Both the position numbers and the translations under genes were made by a program. From Alistipes sp. (GTDB lineage: Bacteria; Bacteroidota; Bacteroidia; Bacteroidales; Rikenellaceae), in the NCBI GenBank assembly GCA_017483225.1, contig JAFULF010000009.1:34812-98811 (forward strand): a DNA stretch of 64,000 nt, in the 5' to 3' direction. Shown one piece after another: positions 61,297-64,000 of the stretch; positions within the stretch are counted from its first letter, which is position 1, and each line of letters starts with the position of its first letter. The notes under the pieces were generated by a model. That model was not told the origin of the DNA and ran no database searches. It was given only the letters and a program-made list of their open reading frames with translations.

Positions 61297-63837
61297 ATGA
61301 CAAAGGCTCCAAAAAAAGTTAATTACGCCGACGCTGTCGCCTGCTCGAAAGAGTATTTCGGTGGCGACGAGTTGGCCGCAACCGTCTGGGTCAGCAAATA
61401 TGCGCTGAAAGACTCATTCGGCAACATCTACGAGTCCTCGCCGGAGCAGATGCACAAGCGTCTGGCCGCCGAGCTCAACCGCATTGAGAACAAGTACGAA
61501 AACCCTCTCTCCGAGCAGGAGATTTTCGAGTTGCTCGACCACTTCCGCTACGTGATTCCGCAGGGTGGCCCGATGACCGGTATCGGCAACAACTTCCAGG
61601 TTGCCTCACTCTCGAACTGCTTCGTAATCGGACACAAGAACCCCGCAGACTCCTACGGCGGTATCTTCCGTATCGACGAGGAGCAGGTGCAGCTGATGAA
61701 GCGCCGTGGCGGCGTAGGTCACGACCTCTCGCACATCCGTCCTGTCGGCAGTCCGGTACTCAACTCCGCCCTCACCTCGACCGGTATCGTTCCGTTTATG
61801 GAGCGTTACTCGAACTCTACTCGTGAGGTTGCGCAGGATGGTCGCCGTGGAGCGTTGATGCTCTCGCTCTCCATCAAGCATCCGGACGCAGAGCGTTTCA
61901 TTGATGCAAAACTCGACACAAACAAAGTCACCGGAGCCAATGTATCAATCAAGGTTGATGACGAGTTTATGCGTGCTGCCATCGAGGGTCGCACATATAC
62001 ACAGCAGTTCCCTATCAAGTCGGACAAGCCGAAGTATGTGCAGAATATTGATGCCACAAAACTCTGGAACAAGATTATCCACAATGCGTGGAAGTCTGCC
62101 GAGCCGGGAGTGCTCTTCTGGGATACAATCATCCGTGAGAGTGTGCCAGACTGCTACGCCGACCAAGGCTTTACCACCGTATCGACAAACCCTTGCGGCG
62201 AGATTCCGCTCTGTCCGTATGACAGCTGCCGTCTGCTGGCCATCAACTTGTTCAGCTACGTAGATAATCCGTTCACCAAGGAGGCCAAGTTCAACTTCGA
62301 CAAGTTCAAGAGCCACGTACACAAGGCTATGCATCTGATGGATGACATCATCGACTTGGAGTTGGAGAAGGTGGAGCTCATCTCGCAGAAGATTGCCTCC
62401 GACCCGGAGGATGCCGATGTGCGCCGTGTGGAGATGGAGCTTTGGGGCAAAATCAAGGATATGGCATTGAAGGGCCGTCGTACCGGTCTGGGAATCACCG
62501 CCGAGGGCGATATGCTCGCAGCATTGGGCCTGCGCTACGGCTCGAACGATGCGTTGAAGTTCGCCGTAGAGGTTCACAAGACCCTCGCCGTAGAGGCTTA
62601 TCGTGCATCCGTTATGATGGCGAAGGAGCGTGGTGCCTTCAAGGTCTTCGATGCTGAGAAGGAGAAGAACAACCCGATGATTAACCGCTTGAAGGAGGCC
62701 GACCCAACCCTCTACGAGGATATGCTCAAATATGGTCGCCGCAATATCGCAATGCTTACCATTGCCCCTACGGGTACCACCTCGCTGATGTCGCAGACAA
62801 CGTCGGGCATCGAGCCTGTGTTCCGTCCTGTATATAAGCGTCGCCGTAAGATTAACCCTTCGGACAAGGATGTCGTTGCTACATTTACCGACGAGCAGGG
62901 ACAGACATTCGAGGAGTACAACGTATATCACCACAAGTTCGTGGATTGGCTCACAATCAACGGCTACGACACCACAAACCTCAAAACCCTGAGCGACGAG
63001 GAGTTGGAGAAGTTAGTGGCAGCATCGCCTTACCACAGAGCTACGGCCAACGATATCGACTGGGTTGCCAAGGTTAAGATGCAGGGTGCTATTCAGAAGT
63101 GGGTTGACCACTCGATTTCGGTTACCGTAAACCTCCCGAACAACGTGTCGGAGGAGTTGGTGGCAGATGTATATCGCACCGCCTGGGAGTGTGGCTGTAA
63201 GGGTGTTACCGTATATCGTGACGGCTGCCGTGCCGGCGTGCTCGTGGACAAGAAGAGCAAGAAGAAGGAGGCAGGCAAGTGCGAGTCGGCAACGGGCGAG
63301 AACCGCCGTCCTAAGTCAATCCCTGCCGACGTGGTACGCTTCAAGAACGGCCGTGAGGATTGGATTGCATTCGTAGGATTGCAGGAGGGTCGCCCTTACG
63401 AGGTATTTACCGGTAAGATTGAGGACGATGCTATGTTTATCCCTCCGAAGATTATGAAGGGTAATATTTTGAAGGTGCGTGAGGAGGACGGAACCAAGCG
63501 TTACGACTTCCAGTACACCGACCGCTACGGCTATACAAATACTATCGGCGGCATCTCTCGTCTCTTCGACGAGAGCTTCTGGAACTATGCCAAGTTGATT
63601 TCGGGTGTATTGCGTTACAATATGCCTATCGAGAAGGTGGTATCGCTCATCGATGGTCTGCACCTCGACGACGAAAACATCAACACTTGGAAGAATGGCG
63701 TTAAGCGTGCCTTGAAGCAGTATATCGAGGACGGAACACGCTCCAAGGGCAAGTGTCCGCAGTGCGGTCAGGAGAATATGGCATACCAGAACGGTTGCTT
63801 GACCTGTATGTCGTGCGGCTACTCCAAGTGCGGATAG
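61297..63837 (+). CDS. nrdJ: Adenosylcobalamin-dependent (class II) ribonucleotide reductase
   Basis: Reduces ribonucleotides to deoxyribonucleotides using coenzyme B12. 846 residues from the ATG at 61297. The barrel has NFQVASLSNCFVIGH (first redox Cys), VSTNPCGEIPLCPYDSCRL (the active-site Asn-x-Cys-x-Glu, with Cys and Glu for catalysis) and TIAPTGTTSLMSQTTSGIEPVF. The C-terminus carries a zinc-ribbon-like CPQCGQENMAYQNGCLTCMSCGYSKCG with the mobile Cys pair. No partner beta subunit is needed for class II. The gene sits alone, with its own promoter and a strong terminator. Confidence 0.95.
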   Translation: MTKAPKKVNYADAVACSKEYFGGDELAATVWVSKYALKDSFGNIYESSPEQMHKRLAAELNRIENKYENPLSEQEIFELLDHFRYVIPQGGPMTGIGNNFQVASLSNCFVIGHKNPADSYGGIFRIDEEQVQLMKRRGGVGHDLSHIRPVGSPVLNSALTSTGIVPFMERYSNSTREVAQDGRRGALMLSLSIKHPDAERFIDAKLDTNKVTGANVSIKVDDEFMRAAIEGRTYTQQFPIKSDKPKYVQNIDATKLWNKIIHNAWKSAEPGVLFWDTIIRESVPDCYADQGFTTVSTNPCGEIPLCPYDSCRLLAINLFSYVDNPFTKEAKFNFDKFKSHVHKAMHLMDDIIDLELEKVELISQKIASDPEDADVRRVEMELWGKIKDMALKGRRTGLGITAEGDMLAALGLRYGSNDALKFAVEVHKTLAVEAYRASVMMAKERGAFKVFDAEKEKNNPMINRLKEADPTLYEDMLKYGRRNIAMLTIAPTGTTSLMSQTTSGIEPVFRPVYKRRRKINPSDKDVVATFTDEQGQTFEEYNVYHHKFVDWLTINGYDTTNLKTLSDEELEKLVAASPYHRATANDIDWVAKVKMQGAIQKWVDHSISVTVNLPNNVSEELVADVYRTAWECGCKGVTVYRDGCRAGVLVDKKSKKKEAGKCESATGENRRPKSIPADVVRFKNGREDWIAFVGLQEGRPYEVFTGKIEDDAMFIPPKIMKGNILKVREEDGTKRYDFQYTDRYGYTNTIGGISRLFDESFWNYAKLISGVLRYNMPIEKVVSLIDGLHLDDENINTWKNGVKRALKQYIEDGTRSKGKCPQCGQENMAYQNGCLTCMSCGYSKCG

Positions 63838-63859
63838 AGATTAGAACAAGAGATGTGTG

Positions 63860-63898
63860 GAGCGTGTCCAACAAGTTTTCGGACACGCTCTTTCTTTT
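63860..63898 (+). terminator. Terminator of nrdJ
   Basis: GAGCGTGTCC (63860-63869) pairs with GGACACGCTC (63881-63890), followed by TTTCTTTT. Confidence 0.85.
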
Positions 63899-64000
63899 CA
63901 GAAGTTGTATAACAAGTGCTAATTTTAGGCTTAATCCATCTACGATGGCTTTTGGTTGCTTCGGCTCAGAAAAAAAATACACATTTGTTTTCATTCGCCT
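63899..64000. other. Window end, no gene seen
   Basis: The last 100 bases hold no convincing reading frame; the only long frame runs antisense back into nrdJ and has no recognisable family. It may be the promoter region of a gene beyond the window. Confidence 0.5.

Noticed and set aside
63701-63994. A 97-aa minus-strand frame at the right edge as a partial gene
   Set aside because: It runs antisense into nrdJ and shows no family resemblance; most likely chance.

Overview
The window is a stretch of a Bacteroidales chromosome, most likely Alistipes or a close Rikenellaceae relative. Supporting signs are the Bacteroidetes-type promoters (TTTG about 19-21 bp upstream of TAnnTTTG) before many genes, few Shine-Dalgarno sites, fimbrillin-like and BspA-like lipoproteins, a quinol:fumarate reductase operon, a B12-dependent ribonucleotide reductase, a tryptophanase (Alistipes are often indole-positive), and coding DNA that by eye is around or a little above half G+C. 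I see no tRNA, rRNA, CRISPR array, insertion sequence or prophage.

Layout. 1-1 kb: 3' end of a secreted protein with a Fibrobacter-type major paralogous domain. 1-2 kb: non-coding repeats. 2-9 kb: aspS and tadA (divergent), a periplasmic TPR protein, a thioredoxin-fold lipoprotein, rubrerythrin and a Ser-type sulfatase. 9-16 kb: a two-gene unit, a 58-aa acidic ORF followed by a 2196-aa lipoprotein with a metallophosphoesterase. 16-24 kb: a ClpC-like unfoldase, a receiver/PPDK-N fusion, a C_GCxxG_C_C protein with ridA, and uvrC. 24-32 kb: a lipoprotein plus DUF5723 outer-membrane pair, repeats, and a large outer-membrane barrel. 32-36 kb: the fumarate reductase operon. 36-45 kb: formyl-THF cyclo-ligase, rmuC, a structured leader RNA ahead of CD225 and DUF2752 membrane proteins, a five-gene housekeeping operon (deoxynucleoside kinase, RNA methyltransferase, MerR regulator, Nif3, zinc-ribbon protein), a tandem palindromic repeat and trkA. 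45-54 kb: a three-gene operon of unknown role, an LRR lipoprotein, rho with an S1/P1 nuclease, and tnaA. 53-64 kb: a BspA-like lipoprotein with its own small ORF and a second copy of the leader RNA, recF with DUF721, a Na+/H+ antiporter-like protein, a radical SAM protein, a nucleoside hydrolase and nrdJ.

Most genes are ordinary housekeeping; the unexplained structure lies between them. (1) A structured leader of about 210 nt occurs twice (37975-38230 and, inverted, 55988-56230). Primary sequence blocks are shared and two internal stems keep pairing through compensatory changes, yet the downstream genes are unrelated. (2) A mosaic non-coding repeat is built from two self-complementary modules bounded by a TATCG-TTTT-CGATA palindrome (four loci). 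(3) A second palindromic repeat family with a CATAC...GTATG core abuts the stop codons of aspS, the outer-membrane barrel and trkA. (4) Small acidic ORFs with a Gly-Phe core and a Trp near the C-terminus sit exactly 16 nt ahead of two different surface lipoproteins.

Functionally the genes fit an anaerobic gut commensal: fumarate respiration, amino-acid (tryptophan) breakdown, oxygen and peroxide protection by rubrerythrin, sulfated glycan use, and a surface rich in lipoproteins.
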